This document shows positions 11,556-23,330 of a stretch of 64,000 nt of DNA, in pieces. Both the position numbers and the translations under genes were made by a program. Location of the stretch: positions 161,901,465 to 161,965,464 of the forward strand of contig CP136068.1 of NCBI GenBank assembly GCA_032622095.1, in the 5' to 3' direction. The notes beneath the pieces are model-generated. The model did not search any database. It saw nothing but the letters and a program-made list of their open reading frames with translations, and was not told the origin of the DNA. Origin of the DNA: Siphonodentalium dalli. Its lineage: Eukaryota; Mollusca; Scaphopoda; Gadilida; Siphonodentaliidae. Positions within the stretch are counted from its first letter, which is position 1, and each line of letters begins with the position of its first letter.

Positions 11556-11907
11556 TTAAAGGGGGACTGTACACTAAATCCTGGACCATCTGCTTTTATA
11601 CTCAACAGCATATATGCAACAAATGAATGAATTTGCGCCATGGATTAGTGCAAAATAGACTCGTGCGCTCTATTAATGATGCAAACAGCATGGTAATTAT
11701 GATGAAATTGAATTGATGACTCCAGCCATTTATTCATTTTCGTTATAATTACCATGTTGTTTGCATCGTACATAGAGCAAATGAGTGTATTTTGCACTAA
11801 AACATTGCTAAAATTCATTTATTCGTTGCATATATTCTGTTGAGTATAAAAAATATAAATATATAAATATAATAAATGGCAGGATTTAGTGTACAGTACC
11901 CCTTTAA
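11556..11907. mobile_element. TTAA-flanked fold-back element, family T3
   Basis: Both ends are TTAA. The left reads 'ttaaagggggactgtacact' and the right is its near-exact reverse complement ending 'cagtacccctttaa'. The arms share 'tttatactcaacag', 'atatatgcaac', 'tagtgcaaaata', 'gatgcaaac' and 'catggtaattat', meeting at about 11715. The terminal AGGGG(G/T)ACTG differs from T1 and T2. It is non-coding. Confidence 0.88.
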
Positions 11908-12017
11908 GCAAAACGCTCGCGATAATCTTCTATTCAATCGGCCAATTGAGGATTGTGTCCGAGGCTTGATAAGTGGTACAACAAAACTAATTGACTGAAT
12001 GTGTGTATGTTTAAACT

Positions 12018-12645
12018 TTAAAGATACAGGCGGGCTTTGCTGTGAGTATAGCTGTTAAAATAGTCACATCCGCTAAACCGTCATAAACAGAAAGAATATC
12101 ATATTATAGACAAATATTGTTCTTTACCAATCATAAATATCGCGTACTTACATGTTATTGTCACTTTTGTACGCTGTGTTATGTAAACAAACATAAAACA
12201 CGTCACGGAACCATTTGTTTATAGAAAACACTTGTAACTATCGGATCGTCCAATGAAAATGTTCCGTTGCGCTGTAGTATTTTCTCTTAACCTATATATG
12301 GTAATACGTACAAAATAAGGACTTCATTATCAGTAGTGTTGTTAGTTGTAATTTGTAGACGCATCAAATTAGGGGTTTTACAACCGACGTATAATGCGCA
12401 CGAAACTAAATAAGGAAATGACGCAATATCGTAACTCTGCTTATAAACAATCCACTGCGCTATTTGCGAGAAACGGAACAACAATCGACCTGTATTTTCT
12501 CGGACACAAAGCGCGTTTTGTGAATAATGTCGCAGTCATATCATCATTATGATATACTATTAGTATATTATTGAGGAAATTATCATAATTTGATAAATTT
12601 TATTTATAAATTATAACCTACAACGAAGGCCGCCTGTCCCTTTAA
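12018..12645. mobile_element. TTAA-flanked element, family T2, copy 2
   Basis: The left end after TTAA is 'agatacaggcgggc' and the right end before TTAA is 'gaaggccgcctgtccct'. The left arm keeps the T2 word order ('ctgttaaaatagtcacatcc', 'aaaccgtcataaa', 'ttctttaccaatcat', 'ttatgtaaacaaa'), but the right arm is unrelated except at the tip. It is therefore a longer or rearranged relative of 9548-9929. No transposase frame is present. Confidence 0.7.
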
Positions 12646-14384
12646 TTGTTCAAGTTTGGTACAAACCAAAGGAATTGATGCGACATGTGGCGGTAAAGAC
12701 ATCGCGGCTATAATTAGAATGTGCGCATCATTTGATGACGTAGTACACTACCAAGCTGAACAAGTGGTATATTAAGCGCTCATTCGCGCCGAAATCGCGC
12801 TAATATCGCAAATATGGGCGCGCGTATGCACGCCTTTTGTGACATTTCGCGTTTAATATTGAAATTTCGATATTTCACGCTTCATATTACGACACATCGA
12901 ATGTCGTTCAATGGATGTATCCTTCTTATTATATTAAACTCGCCTTGTCCTGCGAATTACTTTATATGTGATAGCACTTTGTTCATGCAAGACTAAAACA
13001 ATGGGATCCTTATTCAGCGTAATAGTTGGCAACAATAAATATCAGAATATTAAACGTGTACGAATTCTGTTGCGTTCAATATTGCGCTGAATATCACACT
13101 ATTGAGCGCGACAAACTATTTGTGTTTCGCGCATTTTTCTAAAAGATGGACGTTCAGTATCGCAATAAAGTCGCACCGTAATATACCACTTCGTCTGATA
13201 CGGTACCATAAACATATGACATCATACCATAATCGTAGTCGTATATTTATAACTCTGTCCGTGAGTTTTGAAACCTCTCTATTGATTAAATGTACCAACA
13301 TTCACCAACACCAAACAGTTCAACATCTATGCCGATATTATTATATTTATACCTGTTCAATTGCACACACAACCCCGCCCCTGTCAACACGGATGTACCG
13401 TGATTTGGGACAGTTGTTATCGAGTGACCTCGACCTTCCTTAAAATGTGTCACGTCAGCACGTTTAATTTAAACAGTAGGTATGTATACTGTATACGCGT
13501 TCTGGAATCCGGTTACCGAGGTGATTGAGGGCATCGTTATACTCCGACCGATTTATGATGCATTGTGGCGCGTATTGACACATCACTATGCAAACAGGCG
13601 GCCGGCCACCGTGCGAACACGAGCCGTCGGCTACATATTATCTATGTATCAGCGTTCTCATGCTTAAGTCTTTCCATACTAAATGGATTATCCCATTCAG
13701 TTACACAAGTATGTCATCAGAGTGGTCTACTATTCATCTGGAGGGGTTTCAGGGAAAATTATTCAGACTATTATAGATGACACAAGTACATAAAGATTAA
13801 GGAGTCCTGTTTATATGGAGAGAAATGTTCAGGTAATAAGTTCAACAAACGATCTATTTTTCGTGTTCTGAACATTTCATAAGGGATAACTACTCGTCAA
13901 TGAGAACCACTGATAGAGTGCATGCTGTATATTCAGAAGCAGGGACATTTGACTTGAGGAGGGGCTGTCTGCGGGGGGGGGGGGGGGGGGCGCTGCGTGT
14001 GGATATTGTCTCACAATTTAACATTTCATGTTTGATGTTGGAATATTAGAAGACTAATATGCTAAAATTGCACCCGGTCCTTACGCTATTATATGCTACA
14101 ACGGGAAATCTGTTAAAAAGTTAGGCGCTGTTAGCAAAAATGCTTATGCTGGTAGCGCATAACATTGTAAGGATCAGGTGTTAACGTGCAACAATTTTTC
14201 ACACTTTAGGGATAAATATATTCCAGATTACTACTGAAAACATCCTATACCCCCTATAAATTTAAGAAAAAACTTGGTCGGATTCAAGGTGGGGTAGGGG
14301 GTGCAGTTGGAATTTCCCAAAGTGGACACCCCAACTGAGACCATCTAGCCACGTACCTGGCTATGACATGAGATGCCCTGTTCG
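12646..14384. other. No gene or element recognised; one long poly-G run
   Basis: Several open frames of 60-113 codons occur (largest 13102-13443, plus strand), but none has recognisable motifs or good exon boundaries. A run of 18 G lies at 13973-13990. A short dispersed word near 13827-13900 ('gaaatgttcaggtaataag') recurs near 5855-5950. Confidence 0.5.
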
Positions 14385-16128
14385 TTCTAACAGTTATTTC
14401 CATCTGGCATATCATACATGATGGTAAGATGCCATGTCAGTCCAAACAGTTAGTTCCGTCGGGCAGATCATACATGGTCGTCAGCACAGGTATTAGGCAC
14501 AAATTTTATTTTTGGCCAATTTTTTTTTGGCCGAATACCTGTGGTTGTCATATGTCCTGTTAGTCCACACATTTACATCCGTCTGGCAGATCATACATTG
14601 TCGTAAGATGTCCTGTTAGTCCAAACAGTTACTTCCGTCGGGCAGATCATACATGGTCGTAAGATGTCCTGTTAGTCCAAACATTTACATCCGTCTGGCA
14701 GATCATACATGGTCGTCAGTAGTCCAAGTCTTCTTGTCCTAAAACCAGCTAAGATATTGGGATGGCGATGCTGGCGTTTAGTCCAAGACCGCCCTATATG
14801 CTCGCTTATGACACGGCTTAAGCGTTAGTGACCCGCTCAAATAAAACCACAATTATATGAAATAAAATATCACAATTGCGACAATAAACGGATATTTTCC
14901 GCAGAAGACATGCTATTTTATCTGAAACCCACATCAGTTGTGAATTTAAAACGGTAATTTAATGCGAAAAGAGACATTTACCTCAATGTTTACAATTTTT
15001 TAAAAGTATGCGAACTCGGTTGACCTCGCGAACTGTGTTCGGCATTTTCCGTTGAAAATATTCTGTAGATTTTGGACAACAACGATGAATTCTCCATTGT
15101 AATCGTAATTATGTGTGTCAATAAATAAAATAATAAATAGATTAATTAAACATTGGAGATATAAATGTAATACACTAAATAAATGAACCTTAAGTTTGAA
15201 AAGTCCCACTAAAACGGAAGAACTATATTTCGAAACTGTGTGATTCGGTTCTCCGATTATTTTATCAACACAGATGTCAAAATGCACACCACACGCATGG
15301 CAAGTCAGACACAAGAGATCTAATTTGCTCCAATTTTGACAAGTTGCTTGCGATAATTGTCAACAAAACTACCGTTCTGATCCTCCATTATGTCATTAAG
15401 TTTTTAGTGCGGGAATTGTTCTGAAAGCACATAGAAAACGGGACTTTCGGGCGATCGGTTTTCGCCATTTTTGTTCGGAAAACCCGCGCTATATATAGAA
15501 ACGGAAAGTAGAATTCCCAGAACAAACAGCGGATTATGCCGAACTTATTCGGACCACTTCGGCTTTCGGTTAAAACGTAAACAAACAGAGAAACAAATCG
15601 ATGTTTGTGGCAATCAACCGGAATATTCTATGTGTAATTTAACATTCAAGTTAGATTATTATACACCATTATGACCATTAGATGTAAGCCTTTCCGATGT
15701 ATATAGCATCATGTATTGATTTGCTAGGTAAATCGAGTAAAATACACCACAAATTCCCGCCACAGATCGTGGGCGTAACTCATGTGGTAGGATTGGTATG
15801 CAAGCGGGCTTGGACTAAACGCCAGCATCGCCATCCCAATATCTTAGCTGGTTTTAGTACAAGAAGACTTGGACTAGGTCGTCAGATGTCCTGTTAGTCC
15901 AAACATTAACGTCCGTCTGGCAGATCATACATGGTCGTAAGATTTCCTATTAGTCCAAACATTTACGTCCGTCGGGCAGATCATACATGGTCGTCAGATG
16001 TCCTGTTAGTCCACACATTTACGTCCGTCTGGCAGATTCAAAATGATCGTAAGATGTCCTGTTAGTCCAAACAGTTTGTTTCGTCGGGCAGATCATACAT
16101 GTACATGGTCGTAAGATGTCCTGTTATT
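14385..16128 (+). repeat. About 56-bp minisatellite split in two by a transposon
   Basis: The unit contains 'gatgtcctgttagtccaaac', 'acatccgtctggcagatcat' and 'acatggtcgtcaga'. Roughly six units lie at 14385-14719 and five at 15877-16128. The two halves join seamlessly if the element at 14720-15876 and one 9-bp duplication are removed. Confidence 0.88.
14720..15876. mobile_element. DNA transposon with about 75-bp TIRs and a 9-bp target duplication
   Basis: The TIRs start 'tagtccaagtcttcttgtcc' and end 'aagaagacttggacta', continuing inward through 'gctaagatattgggatggcg'. The 9-bp GGTCGTCAG directly flanks both sides (14711-14719 and 15877-15885). A 9-bp duplication is typical of Mutator-like (MULE) elements. 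The minus strand reads from about 15394 'MEDQNGSFVDNYRKQ', then after a frame change LLCLTCHAC and HTVSKY. This looks like a decayed CxxC...H zinc finger at a transposase N-terminus. No transposase core remains. Confidence 0.8.
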
Positions 16129-16230
16129 CACTTTAACATGTTCTGTCATCCCCGTAGAGTGTTTCACATCACTTTAACATGTTCTGTCATCCCCGTAGAG
16201 TGTTTCACATCACTTTAACATGTTCGGTTG
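16105..16230 (+). repeat. Tandem repeat of about 44 bp, 2.5 copies
   Basis: 'cactttaacatgttctgtca', 'tccccgtagagtgtttcaca' and 't' repeat in tandem directly after the 56-bp array. No gene is seen from 16231 to 16720. Confidence 0.85.
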
Positions 16231-16721
16231 CTGAAATCATTGAGTTACCATGCAGACGACAATTTATCAGAGAGCGTAAACGGAGAGTCACAAAGTTAGT
16301 GATTGATTTGTGGTGAGGGGGTGGCTATTGTTAATTTGACATTCAAAGTTGAACACCGTGTTGAAGATAGCATCCTCTGACCTTTACTCGATTCGTGATT
16401 AACGAGGTTTGTGGCATGTGTTGGTGTTTAATTCAAAATTACCGATGATAAACTAATCTCTAGTTGACAGGGAACTGTGAAATTATTTGTCTTTGACCTT
16501 TGCTAAATTTGTGATTAAATAGACCATGTTACGAATCTCTACGCTTGCCTTGCCTGGGTCCCGCAGAGATCATATTCAGCCGGATTAAAAACCGGAAACT
16601 TTTTGAAATTTCAGACGGGGAATGTCCTTGTAATGGTGTAAACTGCTGTGTGGGTGACTGATACTTTAAATAGCCGATTGACAATTTCGAGTTGACATGT
16701 AACAATGCGATTCATTTGCCC

Positions 16722-17095
16722 TCTGCCAATGCATTCTCTTATATATGCGAGTCAACCATAGGTCGACTCGCATATATAAGAGAATGCATTGGTCTTATAT
16801 ATGTTATAATTGTTAAAGAATGTACAAAACAAAAATGAATAAACAAATTATAAAATATTGTAAGAATGTAAGAAATAATGATACAAAAATGATAACAATT
16901 GTTATAGAATGTACGATAAATATGATAAAAAATCGATAAAGAATATAAGAAAAAAATATCATAACTCATCAAAAAGTGTTAAAGAATGTAAGAAATAACG
17001 ATAAAAAAAATGATAAAAAATTGTTAAAGAAAGAAAGAAAAAATAAAGTAAAATTGATAAAGAATGCAAGAAAAAATGATAAAATATCATCACTG
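16722..17095 (+). mobile_element. Palindrome module followed by an expanded AT-rich spacer
   Basis: A near-perfect 70-bp palindrome (16724-16793) is followed by about 300 bp of imperfect tandem copies of 'gttaaagaatgtaagaaata' and 'acgataaaaaatgataaaaa'. In the intact piggyBac-like copies (49173, 54782) the same words occur once as the spacer between two palindromes. Here the spacer has been amplified and the second palindrome is absent. Confidence 0.7.
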
Positions 17096-17115
17096 CGATG
17101 AACGCACAACATGTG

Positions 17116-17522
17116 TTAAAGGTATACATATCAGATTAGATGGAACCCGTATAATCAGATTCTAACTTCCAACAACAATATTTCTTCAAAAGACGTTTTA
17201 GTTATCAGAATCGATAAATCACCAAAAAATAATGCTACCCACTGTCAACTTTCTATAGTATAACATTTTCCAAAATGTGTTATATGTCAACAATTTGTTC
17301 AGCGCAGTTTTTTTAGCGAGAGTATGTCGGTTGGCTGGTCGAATATGTTCATGGCTGCCAAATATTGCAGGTGGTGAAAAATAACAGATTTTAAAACTCG
17401 ATATCTGATATATCTGAGCTTTGATGAGTGGGTTTTCATCGACTCGAATCAAATATATCTACCTCCCCCCAAGCCAAACAAAATGTAATTTATGAATTTT
17501 AATTCGGATTATGTATCTTTAA
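17116..17522 (+). mobile_element. TTAA-flanked element, family T1, copy 2
   Basis: Colinear with 1257-1706. It starts 'ttaaaggtatacatatcaga' and ends 'attcggattatgtatctttaa'-like. It shares 'aaaataatgctac', 'gtcaacaatttgttcagcgc', 'ggtggtgaaaaata', 'ctcgatatctgat' and 'gagctttgatgagtggg'. It contains no coding sequence. Confidence 0.7.
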
Positions 17523-17699
17523 ATTAAACATTCAAAGCTGACCTCTGTCTGTGACCTTTACTGATTTCCTGATTAGCATTGGGTTGTGACGTCGGCGACA
17601 AACCTGGGCTGCTGATGATGGAGTTAGAGTCGACCAGTTCGATTCATTATCGTTCCATAGGTTTATGTCTGCCATCGAGTCTAGATCTAAATGGCCCTC

Positions 17700-17859
17700 A
17701 GTTGGAAGATGGTTCGATCGATCGATCGAGAGATAGATAGAAAGATAGGTAGATAGAGACGAGAGAGATTGTGTATGTATCCCTATCAGAGAGAGATACA
17801 GATAGTTAGAGGGAAAAGAGATAGATTGCGTATTCATCCCTATCAGAGAGATATATTTT

Positions 17860-17900
<41 letters not shown>

Positions 17901-17912
17901 GTATATACATCC

Positions 17913-17950
<38 letters not shown>

Positions 17951-17965
17951 TTATTCATCCCTATC
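17700..17965 (+). repeat. GATA/GATC and (GA)n microsatellite cluster
   Basis: 'gatcgatcgatcga' and 'gatagatag' runs are followed by two (GA)n tracts (about 17862-17895 and 17919-17945), with 'tgt(a/t)tattcatccctatca' as a dispersed spacer repeated about four times. The open frames on both strands (ERERER, SIYLSID) are low-complexity artefacts. Confidence 0.9.
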
Positions 17966-18035
17966 AATGAATATTATTATACACATACTTGTTGTAATTT
18001 ACAGAGCAACAGCGATAACTTAGAGGAATTACGAG

Positions 18036-18770
18036 TAGTGTTCGGTCCGAATTAATATTCGAATGTTCGAATATTCGCTCGTAAAAATAAATATTCGAAT
18101 ATTCGAATCATTATTTGACTATTCGAATATTCGAGAATAATCTCCGGGTAATTGTTTCCTGGTTTGTTATTAGTCTGAGGGCCTGTTAAAAGTATAGTCT
18201 ATTTTCCACTGACCATAATCGAATTAATATGACGTAACTGTAACGTTCTGATTTGATTGGCGTCATGACGTCGAAATAATTGTATTGGCTATAGGTGTAA
18301 ACCAGACCGTGATGTGGTCATAGGAAGCGGACATATAAGGCATCGTTTTGTTTTGTTTGCGCGTTGTCACTTGTGTGTATAATATGGCGTCAAATTCGAA
18401 GAAATCAGATATATGGACTCACTTCACGTTGGATGCCAAAACTAAAAGGGCAACATACAAGCTCAATCCAGATCATGTTCTTAGTTATTGTGGCACTACG
18501 ACCAACTTGTGGAACCATGCATGGGACATTGACTACTTGAACTTCATAAACAGATAAACTCTTGCTTTTAAGCCAAAATACTTTTTTTCTCTCTCTTCAA
18601 GTTTTTTGCGTATAGCATGTGCATGGATAACTATGCTATTTCATTAAATAATAAATTGGTTCCAAAATATGTTATCTATATAATTTTATAAGTTATCTAA
18701 ATATTCGAATATTCGCTCGTTATTCGAACCGAATATTCGAATACCGAAATCCGTCGAATACCGAACACTA
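18036..18770 (+). mobile_element. Non-autonomous hAT element with exact 8-bp target duplication
   Basis: TIRs begin TAGTGTTCGGT and end ACCGAACACTA. Both subterminal regions are packed with 'attcgaatattcg' palindromes. The 8-bp ATTACGAG flanks the element exactly at 18028-18035 and 18771-18778, the duplication size of hAT transposases. Inside, a TATA-like 'acatataagg' near 18330 precedes an ATG at 18384 opening a BED-finger-like frame. So it keeps the front of an hAT gene and has lost the catalytic body. Confidence 0.9.
18384..18557 (+). pseudogene. Decayed BED zinc-finger fragment of an hAT transposase
   Basis: The frame starts MASNSKKSDIWTHFTLDAK and continues to 'YCGTTTNLWNHAWDIDYLNF', 57 residues in all. 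BED fingers have W..F followed by a CxxC pair and then (G)TTNLxxHxxxxH; the W..F and GTTTNLWNH parts are clear. The first cysteine pair is gone (the position reads ATYKL), only one Cys remains before GTTT, and the last His is replaced. It would not bind zinc. It lies inside the hAT element at 18036-18770, downstream of a TATA-like box, and stops soon after the finger. Confidence 0.75.
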
Positions 18771-19497
18771 ATTACGAGGCTATGTGCCTATGATTAACTG
18801 ATATCACCACATTACTTACGCGGCTATGTGCCTATGCTTAACTGGTATCACCACATTACTTACGAGGATATGTGCCTATGGTTAACTGGTATCACCACAT
18901 TACTTACGCGGCTATGTGCCTATGCTTAACTGGTATCGCCACATTACTTACGCGGCTATGTGCCTATGCTTAACTGGTATCACCACATTACTTACGAGGA
19001 TATGTGTCTATGGTTAACTGGTATCACCACATTACTTACGCGGCTATGTTCCTATGCTTAACTGGTATCACCACATTACTTACGCGGCTATGTGCCTATG
19101 CTTAACTGGTATCACTACATTACTTACGAGGATATGTGCCTATGGTTAACTGGTATCACCACATTACTTACGAGGATATGTGCCTATGGTTAACTCATAT
19201 CACTACATTACTTACGAGGCTATGTGCCTATGATTAACTGATATCACCACATTACTTACGAGGATATGTGCCTATGCTTAACTGATATCACCACATTACT
19301 TACGATGATATGTGCCTATGCTTAACTGGTATCACCACATTACTTACGAGGATATGTGCCTATGGTTAACTCATATCACTACATTACTTACGAGGATATG
19401 TGCCAATGATTAACTCATATCACCACATTACTTACGAGGCTATGTGCCTATGATTAACTGATAGCACCACATTACTTACGAGGCTATGTACCTATGA
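18771..19497 (+). repeat. 44-bp minisatellite, about 16 copies
   Basis: The unit is 'acttacgaggatatgtgcct' plus 'atggttaactggtatcacca' plus 'catt', with variants cgCGGctatg/cgAGGatatg and GGtatc/CAtatc. The hAT element's 3' target duplication forms its first bases, so the insertion hit the edge of the array. Confidence 0.93.
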
Positions 19498-21233
19498 CAA
19501 ACCCCATTACTGTTTTTATTTTCATTTAAAGACATTATGGACTTGTTCGGTTTGAGTGAAACTGATAAATTAGTACTCAGGCGCTATGCCAACTGGGGGA
19601 ATGTAGCATTCTACTAACATCGCCCAAAATATCAAAGAAATCGACCATAAAACCCCATAGAAAACACCGTCTGAACTACGCGAAATTGTAAATATTTACA
19701 TCTGTATTCGGGACGCAACAATCGGCGATAAACTAACGCAAATGATTTCTCCATCGATGCTCATAGCATTTAATAAATATTTATAAGACTGGCGGAGAGT
19801 GTTGTAAATTTAGGTTAATATTCATAAAACTAACTACTTTGAGCAAGATTATTATCCATATTATTCTATTTGATCAGCAACCGGTGTGTTTCACGTCACT
19901 TTAAGTGATAGAGCGTCGTCATGTAGAATAACTGTTGGTGTAGATTTTCGTAATCGACCAAGCAGTATGGGGTATCCAAAACGAGTGTCCACAACAGTGA
20001 GGGAAATGGACAGGCATTAACTATAATAGTTGAATTCAGGATGTAACAGACCCATTAATTGAATACTCATAGATCTGTCGAACAATGTCCTGTATGTCCA
20101 CGTGGTTGACCTTTGCTGAGTTCGTGACTAACATGGTTTGTGTTGGCGGCAAACATGTGATCCGGGAGGCTGATTCTAAATTGATATATTTCGAGTGGAC
20201 AGGAAACAATGAAAGCCGGTGTGTGGTGTATATGCGGGGTGCGCAGGTGGTTACGCACAGCTTGATGGATCTCATGACATTTAAGTACAGACACATTACC
20301 AGTTCAACATCTGGCACTCAACGTCCGCCCACACCCCACCCCCGCGGTTATACCGCATGTATCTCGAATAGATAGTAGATCGTGAAGTATTTCATCGAAA
20401 TTAGTTAGTCCCTTGATATGTGACCGGTGTACGACTCCGGGCGCTGCTAACTTTCGTGTGACCCCCTCCCGCGCTGCTGACTTTCGTGCGACCCCCCCCC
20501 CCCCCCACATCAAACTTCACGCAGCGCCCTCTCCGTTTCACTGCGATATATCACTGCCGGAAGGATGGTACTTTGCGGACCGATACATAATTTTTTACGT
20601 GTTTTGGAAGGTTTCGGGTAACAAGTGGAACATTCTAATTGAGTATCAAAAGGAGAGCAAATGGAAACATATCTGCATGAGAGCTGAGAGTTGATAGATG
20701 TCAAAACAAGTTGGTTCACGGAGGTCGAAATTTGCCCCCTCCGAACGAATGCTCTCTGGCCACGTCCCTGAAATATGTCACTCCTTTTCATACTAAATAT
20801 TTCCAATCCGATTTGTCAACCAACGAAGAGAATTTTCTCAAATCATGTTTTCAAAGCGTTCTCTAATATTCACCATATATAATGCAACCGTGAACGCTTT
20901 GTATCATAATGTTCCGGCCGACCAAAATAAAACAATCTGGTATGACATCATTCATTGATCACAGTGTGCGTGCCATTGTGTTGTAAATTATTTATCAAGA
21001 TAAAATACTCTGATAAATTGACTCGTTTAGACATACCAGGCCGTTGCGAGTCTTCGTGTGGTCGCTTCCAAACGAGCCAATTCATCCTGGTGTTTGATCT
21101 ATTACTTCTACCACACTGTTGAGTGGGACAAATCACCAAATTATCGTCGGGCACTCTAAACAGACACCCACGCCACACCCCCACCAAATCAAGTGTGTCT
21201 CGAATAGATATTAGAGCACAATCCCATTGTTGC
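19498..21233. other. No gene recognised; diverged dispersed repeats
   Basis: Open frames of 93-123 codons occur on both strands (for example 20085-20375 plus and 20948-21319 minus), but they overlap each other and have no family motifs. The stretches around 20320-20400 and 21150-21230 share 'acacccc(a/c)cccc' and 'tctcgaatagatattag'-type words, and 20510-20590 resembles 32640-32720, so the region is interspersed repeat. A run of 13 C lies near 20490-20506. Confidence 0.5.
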
Positions 21234-21660
21234 AATCGTTCCCTGATTTTTGGTAAAGCACACCGATTCCCAAGGCTGGCGAATGAATAGTTCAATGAGT
21301 ACCCCATTGTTAGGCACACTCAACTCACAACAGACAAATCGCACGGTCGCTTCGAAGTAGCTTCAATTACCAGAGGCCACAGGGGCACGAACAGCGCTCT
21401 GCTTCCCCCAAACACACTGCCATTATACGCCGTTACTATTTATGCACCTCTAATATACTAAGCAGGCACATATATAGGGACGGCGTATAAGGGGAGTGCG
21501 GGTGGGGGATGCACGTCCTCTTGTATAATAACTGAAGCTACATTGAAACGACCGCGCGATTTGTTTGTTAAGAGTGGCGCGTCTCGAACAATGGGATATC
21601 ACTGAAATATTAGTTTGCCAGCCTTGGGAATTGGGTGTAATTTACCAAAAATACAATATG
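21234..21660. repeat. Large fold-back element, about 140-bp arms
   Basis: The left arm (21234-21375) contains 'tttttggtaaa', 'ttcccaaggctggc', 'accccattgtt', 'caaatcgcacggtcg' and 'agcttcaatta'. All reappear in reverse complement at 21524-21660 ('taactgaagctac', 'cgaccgcgcgatttg', 'aacaatggga', 'gccagccttgggaa', 'tttaccaaaaa'). The 150-bp loop contains a smaller inverted pair, 'ttatacgccgt' and 'acggcgtataa'. Confidence 0.8.
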
Positions 21661-22691
21661 TATATATACATCAACAGGACGAACGGAGGGGTGGCAATAG
21701 TAACACATGCATTGGTTGAATTATTTATTAACTAGTAGAATAATTACATTTATTATAATTATTCCACAAAACTAATCCAGTTCCGAAAATATTCTCAGGA
21801 CAGGACCACTAATCCAACGATGAAACTAAACGAATTAACATTTACATTTAGAACCACTAAATAGTGATATATCCAATAATCCAACAGAATCACCACTTCA
21901 CTATATAGCGCTCCACATATCCGATATAACAAACAACAGAACTTGTATCTGGAGAATCTGGAGGAACCAATGGACTATTATGGTAGTAATTTCGAAACAG
22001 TTTCTTGAAAAGGCGACACGTTTGTCACATAATAATGATGTGCAGCATTACCTTTGGCAAAAAGTAGTTGGTTGTTGGTTACAGGTCCAAATTCCATGTC
22101 ATCATTCTGGCACACAGACTTCTTCGGAATTCATGATCCACTTATACAATGTATATAATAATAGTAAGACATAATCATGCGACTTCCACATTTGACTTTC
22201 CAAACACATCTGCGAGTGACTTGATTTGTGAAAACGCGTCACACGTTAATCCGTGTCGCTTCGGACATATTTATTCACATTCAACGGCGATCACTGCATG
22301 GGTAATCACGATGATTGGTGTGGCTAACGGGTCATTGTGTTCATCTCGGCCAGCGCACGGATTGTACGTCGTGTTCAACGCACGATCAATTGCGTATTTC
22401 GAGATAATCGCATTGTGTGCGGTCAATTGTGCTCTAAGTAGGTCAGAGCACGCGAATAGTTCTCCGACTCGATTTATTCTGGTAAAGAACTATTCTTGTG
22501 CTCTAACCATTACGTAGATCGGGATGTACTTATAGGAACACTTGCTGTTTTTGAGTTTGTGGGTGTCCAGCTAATCATTTCCAGCTGCATCCCCGTTGAA
22601 ACAAAAAATTCCCAACTCTCATTCTGTTACACTGGAGTCTCGCCCGGACCTCTGACGACTATGTCGCTGTGTGATGTTCTGGGGAGGACTC
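21661..22691. other. No gene or element recognised
   Basis: A 122-codon plus frame (22149-22517) and a 72-codon frame (22496-22714) exist. I find no motifs, and codon content looks like background. Confidence 0.4.
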
Positions 22692-22765
22692 GCATTCTTA
22701 GAACAAATGTGTGAAATTCTACACAATTTGATCTTAAACAAAATTGTGCAGAAATGACACATGAC

Positions 22766-23216
22766 ATATGTATGTAAATATTTTGGGACTTTTGTCTGTT
22801 TGTCTGTCTGTTAGCTGTGGCCGGGAAAACTGCCGGACGGATTTCGACGAAATTTGATACATAGGGATACTTTTGTCCGGGGAGTGTTTTGAACGGGTCA
22901 AATCTTGACCCAGACCTGACCTTGACCTTCAAAATGGTCAATTCAAGGTCAAATCTGGTAAAACCGACGGATTGCGATGAAATTTGATACCTAGGGGTAC
23001 TTTTGTCCGGGGAGCGTTTTGGTCCTTTTGAACGGGTAAAATCGTGACCCCGACCTGACCTTGACCTTCAAAATGGTCAATTCAAGGTCAAATCGGATCC
23101 AATTTCGTATGCGACCGTGTCCTTGCTCATATACGCTCATATAGTCATGTTTCTGGCAAAGAAATCCCTAAATAGCCCTGACGAATAGCCCGGACGAAGT
23201 CGGGCCCACCAGCTAG
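22766..23216 (+). mobile_element. Helitron-like element C (left end uncertain)
   Basis: The right end is well formed: hairpin 'cccggacgaagtcggg', then 'cccaccag' and CTAG at 23213-23216 followed by T. The body has two tandem copies of a block with 'aaatttgatac', 'acttttgtccggggag' and 'gacctgaccttgaccttcaa'. The left terminus lacks a clear TC start and is placed only where homology with the surrounding family R element stops. Confidence 0.6.
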
Positions 23217-23330
23217 TATGTATATATTTTCTATTTACACAAACCTCGTAAAAGCTACCATATTACAAAATTGACAGCAGCTTTAAAACTTTGTGGTACA
23301 AAATTGTGTGCTGTTCAGCTTTGACACAAA

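Noticed and set aside
22149..22517. 122-codon plus frame
   Set aside because: No motifs, no good start and no splice signals; length is within what AT-moderate background gives over 64 kb.
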